Shown here: piece by piece, positions 49,896 through 61,732 of the stretch
Layout: the number at the start of each line of letters is the position of its first letter
Position numbering within the stretch: position 1 is the stretch's first letter
DNA from: Verpa conica
Lineage: Eukaryota > Ascomycota > Pezizomycetes > Pezizales > Morchellaceae
DNA: 64,000 nt
Direction: 5' to 3'
Assembly: GCA_033030425.1 (NCBI GenBank)
Contig: JAUFSD010000005.1
Coordinates: 1,663,001-1,727,000, forward strand
Program-made: the position numbers and the translations under genes
Notes under the pieces: generated by a model
Database searches by the model: none
The model's input: only the letters and a program-made list of their open reading frames with translations
What the model was told of the DNA's origin: nothing

Positions 49896-52548
49896 ATGAA
49901 GCCGGACCAGAGCCTGTCCGTTTGGGCTATCGCTGGCCTTTGTGGTACTGGTACGTAGTATTATACGCTGAGTTCTTGCATTTTTTTAATGAGTTCTTTG
50001 CTCGTGCCGTACTGCGTATTCTCAAGCTCAGCCAGTTTACATTTCAAGACATTGGACTGACATCACAATAAATCACTCGCAGCTCTCTCACTCCCCCAGG
50101 TGCCTTACTACACCTCACGTTTCCCTCAACATCCTCAAAACCTTGGATATCAAGGCGACTACCCAAAATACTGGCAAGGCGAAGCATATAATCCAGTGGA
50201 CACTACCGCCCCCTATAATGCTGTCCTACCAGAAGCTGCCGTAGAAGCAGAGGAGAAAGAACCACGCCCCTCATTCACAAACCGTAAATATCCCGCTCGC
50301 GAAGCAATCAAATACTATTCTGAAAACTCTTTCCCTGTCAATGATGTGTCGGACGCTGAGGTTGTCGGGGAAGATTCTCCGAATAAGAGTGTGCAGAATG
50401 TCAAGATCACAAATGACACTCCAGGTGATAATGATAAAAGCTATACTAGGGTCACGAAGGGCCCAGGTGTTGGACGTAGAAAGAAGAAGCCTGCTCGTGT
50501 CGAATCTGAAGAGAAGGAGAAAGAGGAGGTTGCCGGGCCTGCTAGAAAGTCTGGCGGTATTGAGGATATTGCTGACATTGCTATCCCAGAATTTGATGGT
50601 AGCGCCGAAGCTGCCGAGGAAGAAGACGAAAACTGGAATTCTTTCACCTTCGGTGTGGTTAGTGACTCTCTTGCTTACCATGATCCCTATGAGAACCGCG
50701 AGGGGGAGTTCGAGCGCAAGACCAATGCGCTCCAAAAGATCGAGAAGATGATGGGTCAAGGGTTTGGGTCATCTAAGGATGATGCTGAAAAGCGCTCTTT
50801 GCATAGGCGTGATTGGCCGGAACATATCCAGGAAAAGGCACTCAAGATGATGGAGAGTGCATCCTCTATGCAGGCAAAAGGTCAAAAGACTCTCGAAAAT
50901 GATCCACAGTACCAAGAGTCATTAAAGGCTAAGAGCCCCGAGGCTGCAGCGGACCCAGATGCTGCACCTAAGAGCACCTTCCCTGTTGTACCAAAGTCCA
51001 AAGAGGGCCCAAAAAAGCAGCCTATTCCCTCAAGCCCGAGTCCACAGGCAGATCAGACTTCTCCCTCGAAGAAGGTTGTCGGCTCTGGGGGCGGGGGTCT
51101 TGTTCCTCCGGGAAAAGCTGGTAAGCTTGGAAAGGCCAAGGATCAGTCCCCTCAGCGCCAGCCAGCACCCAAGCCAACTCAGCAACAGCCACCCCAGAAA
51201 AACCAGCCTAGTTCTCAGGGAAATGCTCCTCCTAACACGAACAGGCGTGTGGAAAATATGCCAGTTCAGGGTAAGGGTAATTCTGGATTGAACACACCTA
51301 ATCAGCGCAGTCCACATAAGGGACAGGGAAAGCCTCAAGGAAAGACACAAGGAAAGCCTCAGCAGGCAAAACCTCAGCAGCAGAAACCTAATTTAATGAA
51401 GCGTCAGGTTTCGGTTCCAGCAGGGTAAGCTTCATAGCTAGTCACTCGCATTAACTCGATACTTATCTAGACATGAGTGAGACCATGCTAATATTAATAG
51501 GCCCGAATACCCCCCTGGGACAATGATTACCCGTATCATCCGCCCTGCAGTTGCTAATCCTGCTGCAGCCCCTAATCCTGCCGTGGTTCACGAAGCTGTC
51601 CCAGTTTACGATAATCAAATTATTCAACAAATCAGCGATAGTCAAATCCAACAAATCGACGACGGCCAAATTCAAGCTCCTAATATAGTCCCCGTTCCAG
51701 CTCCAGTACCTGTCCCAGCCCCAGTCCCAGCCCCCGCTCCAGCTCCAGCTCCAGCTCCCGTACCGGTAGTAATCCAGCAGGCCGTCCCAATTCCGGCTCC
51801 AGTTGTCACCCAACTAGTCACCATTGCAGCCGCCCCCGTACCCGCCCCTACTCCCATTGTAGTAGTGCCTTCTCAGGTTCCGGTACCAGCAGTGAGGGAG
51901 CAGATCCAGTTCGCAGCTATCGTCCACCCGGGCGAGGTTATCTGCCCAGACAATAAGCCTTGCCCACCCCCCGCTCCGACCTTCGAGGAAAAGACCTACC
52001 TCCAACCTGTTCAAAAGCTGCGTGAAATTGAGGTCACTCACGAAGAAGTTGTGGCTGTTCCTAAGCTTGAGCCGGTTGAGGTGACACGCTATGTCGACGT
52101 TGAGAAGGAGATGCAAGTTGAAAAGCAGGTTTTAGTAAACCCAACTTGCGAGACCTGTGCGCACGAGGTACAAGTCAAGAAGCCGGTATGCGAGACCTGT
52201 GTGCATGAGGTAGAAGTTAAGCCGATCTGCGAGACCTGTGTGCATGAGGTAGAAGTTAAGCCGGTCTGCAAGACCTGCGTGCAAGAACTAGAGTTGAAAA
52301 AGCCAGTTTGCGACTGTGTGTATGGGAAGGAGATGGAAAGACAGGATACAGCTGGTGGGTGCACTTGTATGGAAGGAGATGGTAGCGGAGAACAGGGGAG
52401 TTTTAGTAGGACCTATTCCAATGGCAAGGAGGCCGTTGGGTATGGTGGTCCTAGAGGGGCTGGTGGGACTAGAAGTGGGCCCGTTAGTACACCGGGGGGG
52501 CTAGAGGCGTTTTTTAGAGAGAAGATGCCAGAGCATTTTGAGCATTAA
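49896..52548 (+). CDS. Secreted low-complexity protein with CxxC repeat array, unknown family (3 exons, 814 aa)
   Basis: Exons 49896-49950, 50083-51424 and 51501-52548. The first junction must use the acceptor at 50081-50082: it alone keeps frame and yields a signal peptide (SVWAIAGLCGTALSLPQ). Residues 25-465 are charged and Pro/Gln/Lys-rich, probably disordered, ending with KGQGKPQGKTQGKPQQ-type repeats. About 529-583 is a Pro/Val/Ala dipeptide tract (VPAPVPVPAP). Residues about 679-740 hold about four tandem units of 12-15 residues of the form PxCETCVHEVEVK, closed by CDCVYGK. A Gly-rich tail follows. There is no GPI signal or membrane span at the C-terminus. I do not recognise the family. 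Paired cysteines suggest disulfide cross-linking or metal binding at the wall; this is inference. Confidence 0.75.
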
Positions 52549-53109
52549 ATGCTGTGTTGGCTAATCAGGCATATCGGCGGGTTGAATATGCCGGTGGGAT
52601 GGAAAGATTGGTAAAGTGGTAAAGTTTGATTGAGCTATTTATCTTGGCTATTGTATTATCTATTGCGTTTTATTCTTTTGAACTAAGAAAAATGCGATAG
52701 TTAGAAGTGGTTTAAGTTATGGTAAATGGAATATCAGAAGTAAAATCTAAAAGATTGAGGAGAGTTTTTATCACTAGAGTAATGGTATAGCGGTCGATAT
52801 TTAAGATTTTGCGCGGTTAGATAGAGATTTCGACGATGATTGGGTACTTCTCTGTATGTTCACTCTTTTTAGTGATCGTAGAGAGGGTATCATTAGGGGA
52901 GCCCTTGTCCTACTATTTGGGGATACGTATTTTTTTTTCGGGAGAACCATTTTAATTGTGTATTTTGGAGAATCTCTTTTTTATAGAGAAATGATAGAGC
53001 TGCCTTTGTGTGTGGTAACTATATCCCTTAAACCAGAGTAGGAAGAGACCAAGAAAATACTGGGCGATTCCCAAAGTCCAACACTAAAGGAGCCTCAGCA
53101 AACCCCAAA
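52549..53109. other. Convergent intergenic region
   Basis: AT-rich 3' flanks of two convergent genes (CxxC-repeat protein on plus, GT8 on minus). A 61-codon ORF at 52856-53041 is not supported by any feature. Confidence 0.5.
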
Positions 53110-54301
53110 TTAAAATCCATCTGCCTTGATACCATCTGCCTTCTCCTGCGCCAGCCTTTGGTCGTTCATTTTCCACCACCACTTGTGTGTTTCATCCTCA
53201 ATACTTCTATCCTCCCAGGGTTTTGGGGACAATATGTAGTGCACATTCTTGACATCTTCATCGCGCCAAATCTCTTTATGGCACCACCGTAACGTCTTTA
53301 ACGCGTTATACTTATACGACAATGGAACCCATCTCCCATTGAATGTATCTGCCAGCAAGCTCTGGTCGGCAAATTCATAGGAGCTGGTCATATTAGGGTT
53401 CGAAAGTGCAGCAAGAATTGTGTTGTATAGGTCCATAGACGGCTGTACAACTTGTAGTCCACCATTGCAGGCACCAAGCCCAAAGGTTGCAGGGGCACCC
53501 TCGTTCTTGGCAGCCTCCGGGTCGGCATGTTGATAAGTAAACCCGCAGTTAGACGGAATCCAATCAGCGGGGTAGTGGCTCAGTTTCATAGGATTACAAA
53601 CACAGGCGTGCGCAGCTGCAAAGACACGGTTTCCGGTGATATCGAGAGAGATGTCCATGAGTTCATCCATGTTCTGGAGGACAACCATATCGCTATCAAG
53701 CTGCACAATGCGATCGTACTCAATCATCGAGAATGGCTGAAGCTTGCCTATTGGCATTGTTTCTCTCAGCACCACACCCAACTAAGTAAACTTCGAATAG
53801 AAAGTAGAAAACTCACTCCAGCAGTCATAAAACCTCACAGAATTACTAAAATCCTTTTCTACTGTCGGTAGAAGGTAATTAACCCTCTTCTTCACAAGTC
53901 CCCTTCGGTCCAGAGCCTCATGACCTTCGGGTTCCAAAGAATCCGTGTACAGCACCACAAGCGGGTACTTTGATCCTGAACGTTTTAGGGAGTAATCTAG
54001 CGTGAGCAGCCCACTGAGGTACTTCGTATTTGTCAAGAGGGATGTCCAAACTGTACTTAGTTAGCTATTGGTGGAGAAGGGGGGGGGCTCTGGAGATGCC
54101 ATTTGCTAGCCGCCACAGTGACCGAAAGAAGGGATTCCTAGAGCTGACAGCATATAATCCATGCTACAGCTACTAGAAATTTCTAACTCTAGTACTTTGA
54201 GGAGTACTGTTTGGGTAAATAGTACCTCAAACACACCTAGCAGGAGAGAAAGACAGACCTTTGGGAGAATCAACAACACGCTTCGGGGGTTCAGAAGCCA
54301 T
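53110..54301 (-). CDS. Glycosyltransferase family 8 protein (3 exons, 304 aa)
   Basis: Minus-strand exons 54301-54259, 54050-53817 and 53747-53110. The joins restore SPKVWTSLLTNTKYLSGLLTL and FYDCWSKLQPFSMIEYDRIVQLDSDMVV. The protein fits GT8 enzymes (glycogenin/galactinol-synthase-like), retaining UDP- or GDP-sugar transferases. Visible motifs: DSD metal site at residues 110-112, FGLGACNGGLQVV (the NGG substrate loop), FADQSLLADTFNGRW, and VHYILSPKPWED near the C-terminus. No signal peptide or membrane span, so probably cytosolic. The small first exon of 43 nt is supported by frame and by its start context. Acceptor sugar unknown; glycogenin itself is usually longer. Confidence 0.9.
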
Positions 54302-56290
54302 TATGACAGACTTGGCAGTGTTTTGTAAGGGTAGATATAAAGATGATCAGGTATGTAGACAAGAAGAAAAGTACGTGAGGTTTTATTCTCTGGGTTCGTT
54401 ACCGATACGCACTAGGGTTAGCGCGGGGCAGAGAGCGGGGCTATTCTGAGTGGGACCTGGTAACGATCTCCTGCATCTCTGTTTCTTGTATGTAGTGGAT
54501 TATTCATATTCACCCGCCGCTTATTGCGGAATGATTATATTGACTTGAGCCACATGATGAGAATAGATGAAAGTTGCCTTAAACGATTGAATAGTGAGAA
54601 TTTATTGCCCTAGCTAATATAGGTAACCTTTTTAGAGTCTGTCCTCGACGCGAGGCTCAAGCACAAACATTTCATTCCTCCGCGCTATATTCGATAAGGA
54701 CTTCTCTGTTCTCAGATCTCAGATAGTAATTCTTTCCGTGTTAGCGTAGTTGGTCAAACCTAACCTAGAAAAAGCCTTAGGCCTAGATAATCCAATAGTA
54801 GACCAAGTTTGCTTATTAAACTGGTGAATCGATCAATTTTGAGTACAAATCTAGCAATCACTTTTATGCCAAGTTAGACAATTAAAGTGTGCTGGCTGCC
54901 GATAAACTTTGGACAACTTTTTGGGTTAGCATTAAGGTATTAAGTGGAGTAACTCTGTAATTTTACCAGGTACCCGAATTTTTCATTTATATCGCCCGTA
55001 TAAGGCCAATTTTCCATTGTCTAATAGTAGTGGCGTGTTATTTCCGAGAAGTAATTTGAGGAGTAAATATTTTAACGAACAGGAATGGACTGGTACTGAC
55101 CTTTAGAATATCATATTTTCATCTTGATCCCTTATTGTGGCATTTCTTCTTCTTCATTGCTCTAACATACTACTCATAGGCCTTAGGCCTCTTTATAGTC
55201 GCCGACCTACTCTACTCTTATCCATAATCCACCATGGGCTTTGCTCGGCCTTATCAGCATATTATAGACGTAGGCGGCTAATGATGGAAATATAGCTAAA
55301 TTCTGTATATGGATATATTTAGGGGGGGATATCAGACTTTCAACTAAGGATGTCTAAACTCCGGGGACAGATAACATGTAACCGTATTATCATACATAGC
55401 ATGATTTATGTAAATTTTGAGTAGATGTCGTATTATATCTCTTTCGTTTCGATTTACTTCTATGTTCCGCGCGACGTTATGCGGCTATCAAGGAAAAGTA
55501 CTCTGTTACCACCGGGTAGAGAGTTGAAAAGCTTGATAATAGCGCTCTTCCACCCCAGCCTGATGCTCTAACGCTTACAAAAGAAAAATGTGAAAGATCT
55601 GACAAACAAAAAAAAACACGCACAAGATACAACTCTCACACTCACAATTTTTTGCAGTCCACATTCTCTCTCACTTCGCCATTCTCTTTAAAATTATGAT
55701 TTATTTTCTCCCAGTTATCTTCACTCTTGCACCTCTACTCTCTCTTTCCGTAAGCTTGTATTCCTGCATGATGTGTCTCACATTCTACCCCTTAATCAGG
55801 GCAACCTCATCATGGTATTTCTTGTGGCTTTGCGAGGAGGTTTTAGAGACCTCCCAGGGTTACAATAAGCTTATTTATTGCTTATCCTATTAAAAATAGG
55901 AGTGTATGATGGTACTGGATCGCATTATAACCTCGGGGGTAATACGTCTGCAATTCATAAGGCTTTTCACTTAAGGCATGCGAACCACCACGGGAGGTGG
56001 GCCTCCTACAGTCAATCTGATAAATGTAGCTGAATGGGCAGCCGAGAGAGGGTCGTCTCGAGTTAACTAACCTTGGGGGGGGGTAAATAGTGGAAATAAG
56101 GTAAGGTATTTGATTGTTGTAATAGCAAGATTGTATATTTGAAAGCTCGAGCTATACTAACTATCCAAGCACCCTCGAGGAATTCACCCAATTGAGCGGA
56201 GTAAGAGAGAAAAAATTACCGAAGAAAGTAAACACATTCCTTGATATACGCTATTCTTTGATCCCTAATATCTCACAAGATATATCACCC
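54302..56290. other. AT-rich spacer with one candidate small gene
   Basis: 54302-55600 is AT-rich and gene-free. 55600-55695 is A-rich then C/T-rich, like a short promoter, leading to the candidate peptide at 55696. 55870-56290 has nothing recognisable. Confidence 0.45.
55696..55868 (+). CDS. Candidate 40-aa spliced secreted peptide
   Basis: An ATG after a promoter-like C/T-rich stretch opens a typical signal-peptide sequence (MIYFLPVIFTLAPLLSLS). A GTAAGC donor at 55750 and an acceptor ending 55799 remove 50 nt and join, in frame, to a second exon 55800-55868 encoding GNLIMVFLVALRGGFRDLPG and a stop. Total 40 residues. Without splicing the frame runs to 65 codons. The hydrophobic second part makes a membrane peptide as likely as a secreted one. 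No family recognised; could be a chance arrangement. Confidence 0.3.
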
Positions 56291-57108
56291 TTAAACAAGC
56301 CACATAAGGGCGACAACGAAAGCCAACATACCCCCAACCTGCGCACCCACTTTCCCTGCCGCCCCTACACCCGTAGCACTAGGCCCCTCGATAGTAGTAA
56401 TACCCCTTGTGGTAGTAGGCCTGGTAGCAGTCCTTGTGTAGGTACTCTTCCTTGTAGTTGTGGTCCTCAATGTTTTTGTGATATTCCCACACATTACCGT
56501 AGACTCTGGCGTAGTGACAACATTACTCACAACGGCGGTGTAGTTCATGTTCCCAGAAGGAACCGGACATGCGATACTAGCCTCTACAGTGCGATTGGTA
56601 GTGATTGTCTCCATAATTACAGTAGCCAAAACGGAGGTAGTAGGGACCGTGGTGATCCAGGTAGTTCTAGTGCTAGAAGCGGAGGTGGAGACCCCTAGAG
56701 CATCAGGGAGATCGGAGGGAGATGGGAGAGTGATTCCAGCGGAATCACAGAGACCACAAGCATAGATGAATGAACTTTTTTTGTCCTCGTCACTATGGCC
56801 TTTTTATTGATTTTTAGTAGGGGTAGCAGGATAAGGCTATGGTGAGCAATGAGTGAGTTAAGGTGGGGAGTGTACGTACATTTACCAGAATTGAGGACAC
56901 AGTCAACAGTCTTAAACATAAAACCTTTATCCTCACACAAGCATGGAACCACGGACGGATCATTGAGTCCGCCGCTGGCCTGATCACACATAGTGAAGTT
57001 GAGGGAATAGCTAATGCATTCAAGAGTGCAATCAGGAGGACTAAGGTTAACTAGAGCAGCAGTCATGAGCGGGAGGAGGAAAAGAAGAACTTTAGCTGGG
57101 AGAATCAT
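56291..57108 (-). CDS. CFEM-domain GPI-anchored protein (2 exons, 244 aa)
   Basis: Minus-strand exons 57108-56876 and 56792-56291. Residues 1-19 are a signal peptide (ILPAKVLLFLLPLMTAAL). A CFEM-like cysteine domain follows at about 25-100: PPDCTLECISY, FTMC, D.SVVPCLC, TVDC, GKC, then ACGLCDSAGITL. CFEM domains are extracellular eight-cysteine modules, some binding haem or acting in host and surface interactions. Here nine cysteines are present, so one may be unpaired. A Thr/Ser-rich stalk follows (TTTTRKSTYTRTATRPTTT), then a hydrophobic GPI-type end (GGMLAFVVALMWLV). The junction used keeps the cysteine spacing; a neighbouring GT donor 8 nt upstream would break the frame. Confidence 0.82.
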
Positions 57109-57966
57109 TTTGTGTTTCTCGAAGAAAAATAGATGGAGATGGAGATGAATGAATGGATTATATGAGACTGAAGCACTTGCACGGTAATAGAAAAAAGCCG
57201 GTGAAAGAGATTAAAGGATGAAGGGGAGAAGAGGAACAGAAAACTCAGGTCGTTAGAAGTGGCCCGATTTTATATAGTCATCCTATTCCTCTTGTGGCCC
57301 CTTCTGAGTACGAGTAACGAGAAGAGCCACCAAAAAAAAGGAATAGGACTCCACCTAACAATGTACAAAAATATCAAATTACCATACAATGGACAAACAA
57401 TGGGGGTGAGTCGATAGGTTCCCTTAACCTTCCCTGTTTTGTTAGCTAGTTTTATATACGGTTCTTTACCTATTGAGCACAAAGATCGTATCTGGTCTAA
57501 ATAGTTATATGCACGTACACCTTGGGAGCTTCAAGGAGCCACACATATCTATCATTTCCAAAAATCAAAAGTTGACCAATGAACCTTAGTAAATTGTACT
57601 AGGCTTAGGGTTATTGTCACATTAGAGCGAAGTGATAGGATTCGACATATATTTAACATGGAATATAATTACATGTAGGCGCTCTTAACCCATATATAAC
57701 CTAGCCTGTACAACGGGTCTCTTGACGATGAAATTGATGTCCACTCTCCATGATAGAGCTACGACTACTCTATCATCACCGAAAAGTCAAGTAAAAGACA
57801 TGAACATTGGATGTTCCACAAAGAACGTGTCCAAAAGTCTCCAATTGGGAAGGAATCCTATGGGTTTAGAACAATTTCACGTGTGTCTGCCATTAGGGTT
57901 AGGGCTCTGAACGACTACTACCTTTTTGAAAAGTTCCCTTAGGCTTCAAGAGCACCCCACCCCACA
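57109..57966. other. Divergent promoter region
   Basis: Lies between the minus-strand CFEM gene and plus-strand Bmt6 gene, so it should hold both promoters. No TATA box stands out; a short ORF at 57722-57910 is unsupported. Confidence 0.5.
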
Positions 57967-59055
57967 ATGTCAACCAACAACCCCACCCCCTCCGACCGTC
58001 GCCGTGGTTCCCGCAAGACAGCAGCAAAAGCATCCATAAAGCCTAAGCACAAGCCAACAGCTAAAGCCCCTCCTCCCCCGAAAAACACAGCCGAATCACA
58101 GGAAATTCTCGATCTCTTTCATAATGCATTCAATACGCTATTCACGCCTAAACTTCCGGCACTATTACAAACTGTAAAACAACATCTTTTTAACCGGGAT
58201 TTTCTACAGGCATTTGGAGAGAGGGAGAACTTGGAGGCTTATGTGGTAAGATGGAGTCCAAGTAGGGCTTTATGTTATCGGGAGGTGTTTTTGGAGTTTT
58301 CTCCAGTAGTGAGAGAGGTTTTTGATCTGAATAAGAGAGAGGGGCCAGTGGAGGTGGTTTGTATTGGGGGTGGTGCAGGCGCAGAGGTTGTAGCTGTTGC
58401 AGCGGCTATTAAAAGCCTATTACAGAATGAGCCTGAGAGCGCGGACAGAGTCGAGACAGGATCTGAGGAGAAAGTTCTGGAGCTTGGATCATTGCCTCTC
58501 ACTCCAGGCATCGGGCCTACTACTTCCCCATGCTCACTACACATGGCAGCAATCGATATCGCCGACTGGACCTCCATAGTCAAAACCCTCTCTACAACTC
58601 TCACTATCCCATTTTCATCCTCCTCCTCTACTCGCCCCGCCTATATACCCTCCTCCCTCTATTCCGTCGATTTCTGCCACCACGATATTCTCACCCCAAG
58701 CGAAACACCACTCATCCCCATTTCTACACGCCTCATAACCCTTCTCTTCACTACAAACGAGCTCTACACACAATCACGCTCTGCCACTACCACTTTCTTA
58801 CTCTCATTGAAGTCCCAGGTCCGCCCCGGGTGTCTACTATTGGTTCTGGAAAGTGCCGGGAGTTATTCAACAGTTCAGATAAATGGAAAGACATTCCCGA
58901 TGGGGATGTTGTTGGACCATACATTACTTGGAGGGGATGAGTGGGAGAAGGTAGCCGGGGAGGATGCGAAATGGTTTAGGTTACCTGAAGGTTTGAGGTA
59001 TCCGATCGAATTAGAGAGTATGAGATTTATGATTAGAGTTTATCGGAAAACCTAG
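57967..59055 (+). CDS. BMT6: 25S rRNA (uridine-N3)-methyltransferase, Bmt6-like (single exon, 362 aa)
   Basis: SAM-dependent Rossmann-fold methyltransferase of the Bmt6 type, which in yeast methylates a uridine of 25S rRNA in the nucleolus. The start is ATG in CACAATG context. Residues 1-42 are basic and Lys/Pro-rich, fitting nucleolar targeting. The conserved N-terminal block ILDLFHNAFNTLFTP...VKQHLFNRDFLQAFG (about 47-84), YVVRWSPSRALCY and FLEFSP precede the SAM motif I VVCIGGGAGAE (about 128-138). LHMAAIDIADW, YSVDFCHHDIL (motif for substrate end) and LITLLFTTNELYTQ follow. The C-terminal RFMIRVYRK strand closes the domain. Length matches the family. No intron, unlike almost all neighbours. 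Confidence 0.85.
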   Translation: MSTNNPTPSDRRRGSRKTAAKASIKPKHKPTAKAPPPPKNTAESQEILDLFHNAFNTLFTPKLPALLQTVKQHLFNRDFLQAFGERENLEAYVVRWSPSRALCYREVFLEFSPVVREVFDLNKREGPVEVVCIGGGAGAEVVAVAAAIKSLLQNEPESADRVETGSEEKVLELGSLPLTPGIGPTTSPCSLHMAAIDIADWTSIVKTLSTTLTIPFSSSSSTRPAYIPSSLYSVDFCHHDILTPSETPLIPISTRLITLLFTTNELYTQSRSATTTFLLSLKSQVRPGCLLLVLESAGSYSTVQINGKTFPMGMLLDHTLLGGDEWEKVAGEDAKWFRLPEGLRYPIELESMRFMIRVYRKT

Positions 59056-59823
59056 GGTATTTCTGTAGTATGATATGGTTCATGTCGGAGCCTACTGGAG
59101 GGTATGAATACCAGACCTAGTGTCCCTACTAGGCCCCAGTAGATGAATTACATCTATCTGCAAGGAAAAACCTTCATTCCCGGGTACCTGGCCTGCCTTG
59201 AGCATTGTGAATCTCATCTTACCGGTACCATGGGTGAGTATGAAAAATCTAATGGGAGTGTCTTGTAGTAAACGCTCTATAGCTATCTAATTTAGACCCT
59301 TCACGTTTACTCCAAGATACAAATATTTGTGTGCGCGCTCACCTTCTGATAAGAAAGTGAACTATAAATGGCACATGCCATTATTTTTCTACTTCATACT
59401 TTAAATGACCAGCAAACCTTCTCTAGTTTATGGAAAGATGCCATTGATCTATTTTCTTTCACTCCTGTTCATAGGTCTTTCTTGCCCTCTGGACTAGTAG
59501 AATAAAAGAGTAAATAAATACTATTACTCCAATCAATATCTCACAAACCAGTACATATATCCATACAAATATATAAGCAATAGAAATACATATACAAACA
59601 CAAAATACAAGCACTACTCAGCCGTTAAGTATTAATCAATCGCCCAATCCAGCATAAATGGATCAGGGGATGGGGGAATATAATAAGGAAATGCCAGTAA
59701 GTAGCAGAAGGTTTTTTTAATAGGAAGAAATTTTCAAGAAGTACCCAAAGGAAAAATATAAGCGGGAGAATCCTATGTAGCAATTTCCACATAATACCCT
59801 TCCTTACCCGGGGCACAAACTCA
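59056..59823. other. Convergent intergenic region
   Basis: AT-rich 3' flanks of Bmt6 (plus) and the terpene synthase (minus). No gene recognised. Confidence 0.5.
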
Positions 59824-61732
59824 TCAGGCGACATATCTTTTACTCACCAACATCCAATTGGCCATTCCATTGGCGAAACCAACGATAAGCTCAAGATACT
59901 TCTGAACGTTATTATCCGGTATCAAGTGCCGTCTTTGGGACATACACGAGCTCTTTTTTGAATTAAGCCTCATACTAATCGCGCCGTTTCGACTGTAATC
60001 ACAACTAAAGATATTACTCCAGTGCGATTCCTGAGTGCTAGTGTTATCATCGACAATCAGAGGATGCTCTAGGCTCAGAGAGTCGATCCAGGCACGTTCT
60101 CCATAATCTGAGAGATGCCGAACGAGTTTGTTGTGGGCTTCAATTACAGCCTTCATAGCTGCACCTGGCTTCATACCGTCTTGGGTAAGGATCTGTACAG
60201 CGTTGAGGCTATTGCCGGTTTTGAGATCCTTTTCCCAACCTGGAATTATGAAAAATTATTTTACTGGAAACACTTGTATAGGGTGTAGGGTACTACCTAG
60301 AATATCGTTCTGCAGGCCCATAATAACTTGCAAAAGGCACTCAACCTTTGCCAAGTTGGTATCGCATCCTCGATAATCCGGGCCGAGAGCAATATAGTCT
60401 CCAATCAAAGGATTCCCAAAATTCGATAACGTTAGATTCAGGCCGAGGCTAGCTCTTGCAAGGACCATAAATGGGCGCGCTATTACTCAAAAAAATTAAC
60501 GGGAGGCCGGCACCGATTGCGAAAGAAAAAAAGAAAGTTGCCCACATGCCTGAAATTGTGACCATTCTCACACGCATCCAATCCGACAGTGCGATCTTTG
60601 TCCCGAGAAGTGGTCTCTCAGCTTGAAAGCCAGTAAGCACTTCCCTGATTGTACTCTTGAAGGCGTCTCGCCATGAATTGTCAACAACCCGGGAATCACC
60701 GCCCTGGATGTCTGTTTTGTCGATCACAGAACGTAAAGCGCGAGACACTTTGATAGCGTCACTCCCTGCATTGTAATAGCAACCCCCGGAGGCGTTATTG
60801 GCAAATACTTGCATTAGGTCAGATTCTATTCAAGCCTTAGTACACATTACCTAAAGCAATATAGAAATGTGGTAACACGAACCAGTTTCCTCCCAATCCT
60901 TCCCAACAAGGCTCTCGGTCAAATCTAGGCCCCAAGTCGTCAGCAGAATCATCCTAGATAGGAAAAGTAAAGACTTACCATCGACCACGCACAACCAGAT
61001 CCAGAAACAAGATGCAATATATCTTACACTTTCCCCCACCCTCCCATGTGGGAGCAACTTCGGGACCAGCCCCAGAGGACTAGCTTTCTGGGAGATACCC
61101 CAACAGCTTTCGGGTAGCATAGCAATGAATCTATCACAGGTGCCATCGCCCCTTTGCTCTTCATCTTCGGTAACCGGGAGCCCGGGATCTGCCTGAGTGC
61201 ATGGAAGAATGATTTTAAACTGCTTAGTACCTAAGCTTTTGATCCTGAGTTTTATGGGCGATATTTGAAAGTTTTTCCTTTGAGTAGCCCCGGCACTTGA
61301 TATTCTTTCGTCCGGAATATGAGCTAATGAAGAACATATCTCTAGAAGTGTTCGTCTGCTGGTATTTCGAGGAATTTGTGAGCGAAAAAACTTCTGTTGG
61401 ATGCGAGTTGTATTGTTCTTGATCTCTACTAGAGGGTTGTAGCACGGAATTTGTGGCGTAAAAGAGTCGATATTTGCGGTGGTTCTCGAATGCACAGAAT
61501 ACTCTGGCCGTATTTTATTGTTACCGGTTTCCTTCGGCCTTGGGTCCCCAGCTCCAGGCCCTAGTACATCCACAACGGGGTCAAAAACTGATGTAACTTT
61601 GTTACCTGTGCCTTTAACCTGGGGTCCGTAATGAGTTTCTATTAACTCTTTTGAAATTATTTCAGGCCAGCGAGAGGTAATCCGAAAAAACCGCGTCTTG
61701 GGAGGTGGAAATGTATCTGTAACACTTTCCAT
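59824..61732 (-). CDS. Class I terpene synthase-like gene with a frame break at the Asp-rich motif
   Basis: Minus-strand segments: 61732 to about 60979, 60953-60851, 60807-60546, 60454-60297 and 60239-59824. The last four join in frame and show terpene-cyclase hallmarks: DDSADD (aspartate-rich, metal), the pyrophosphate-sensing Arg region WMRVRMVTISG, the second metal motif NDILGWEKD (NSE-like), and a C-terminal KRY pair. The first segment ends in a typical helix, VRYIASCFWIWLCVVD, that should run straight into DDSADD. Between them lie only 25 nt with GTAAGT...CTAG ends, and splicing them causes a stop. A GTAAGA donor 73 nt before the acceptor keeps frame but deletes the helix. So the gene is either broken, alternatively spliced, or misread here. 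The first about 220 residues are poorly conserved. Product unknown; no biosynthetic cluster partners are visible. Confidence 0.65.

Noticed and set aside
49896..61732. A biosynthetic or surface-protein gene cluster
   Set aside because: The terpene synthase has no P450, oxidoreductase, transporter or regulator next to it, and the neighbouring surface-protein genes share no evident control; proximity alone is not enough.
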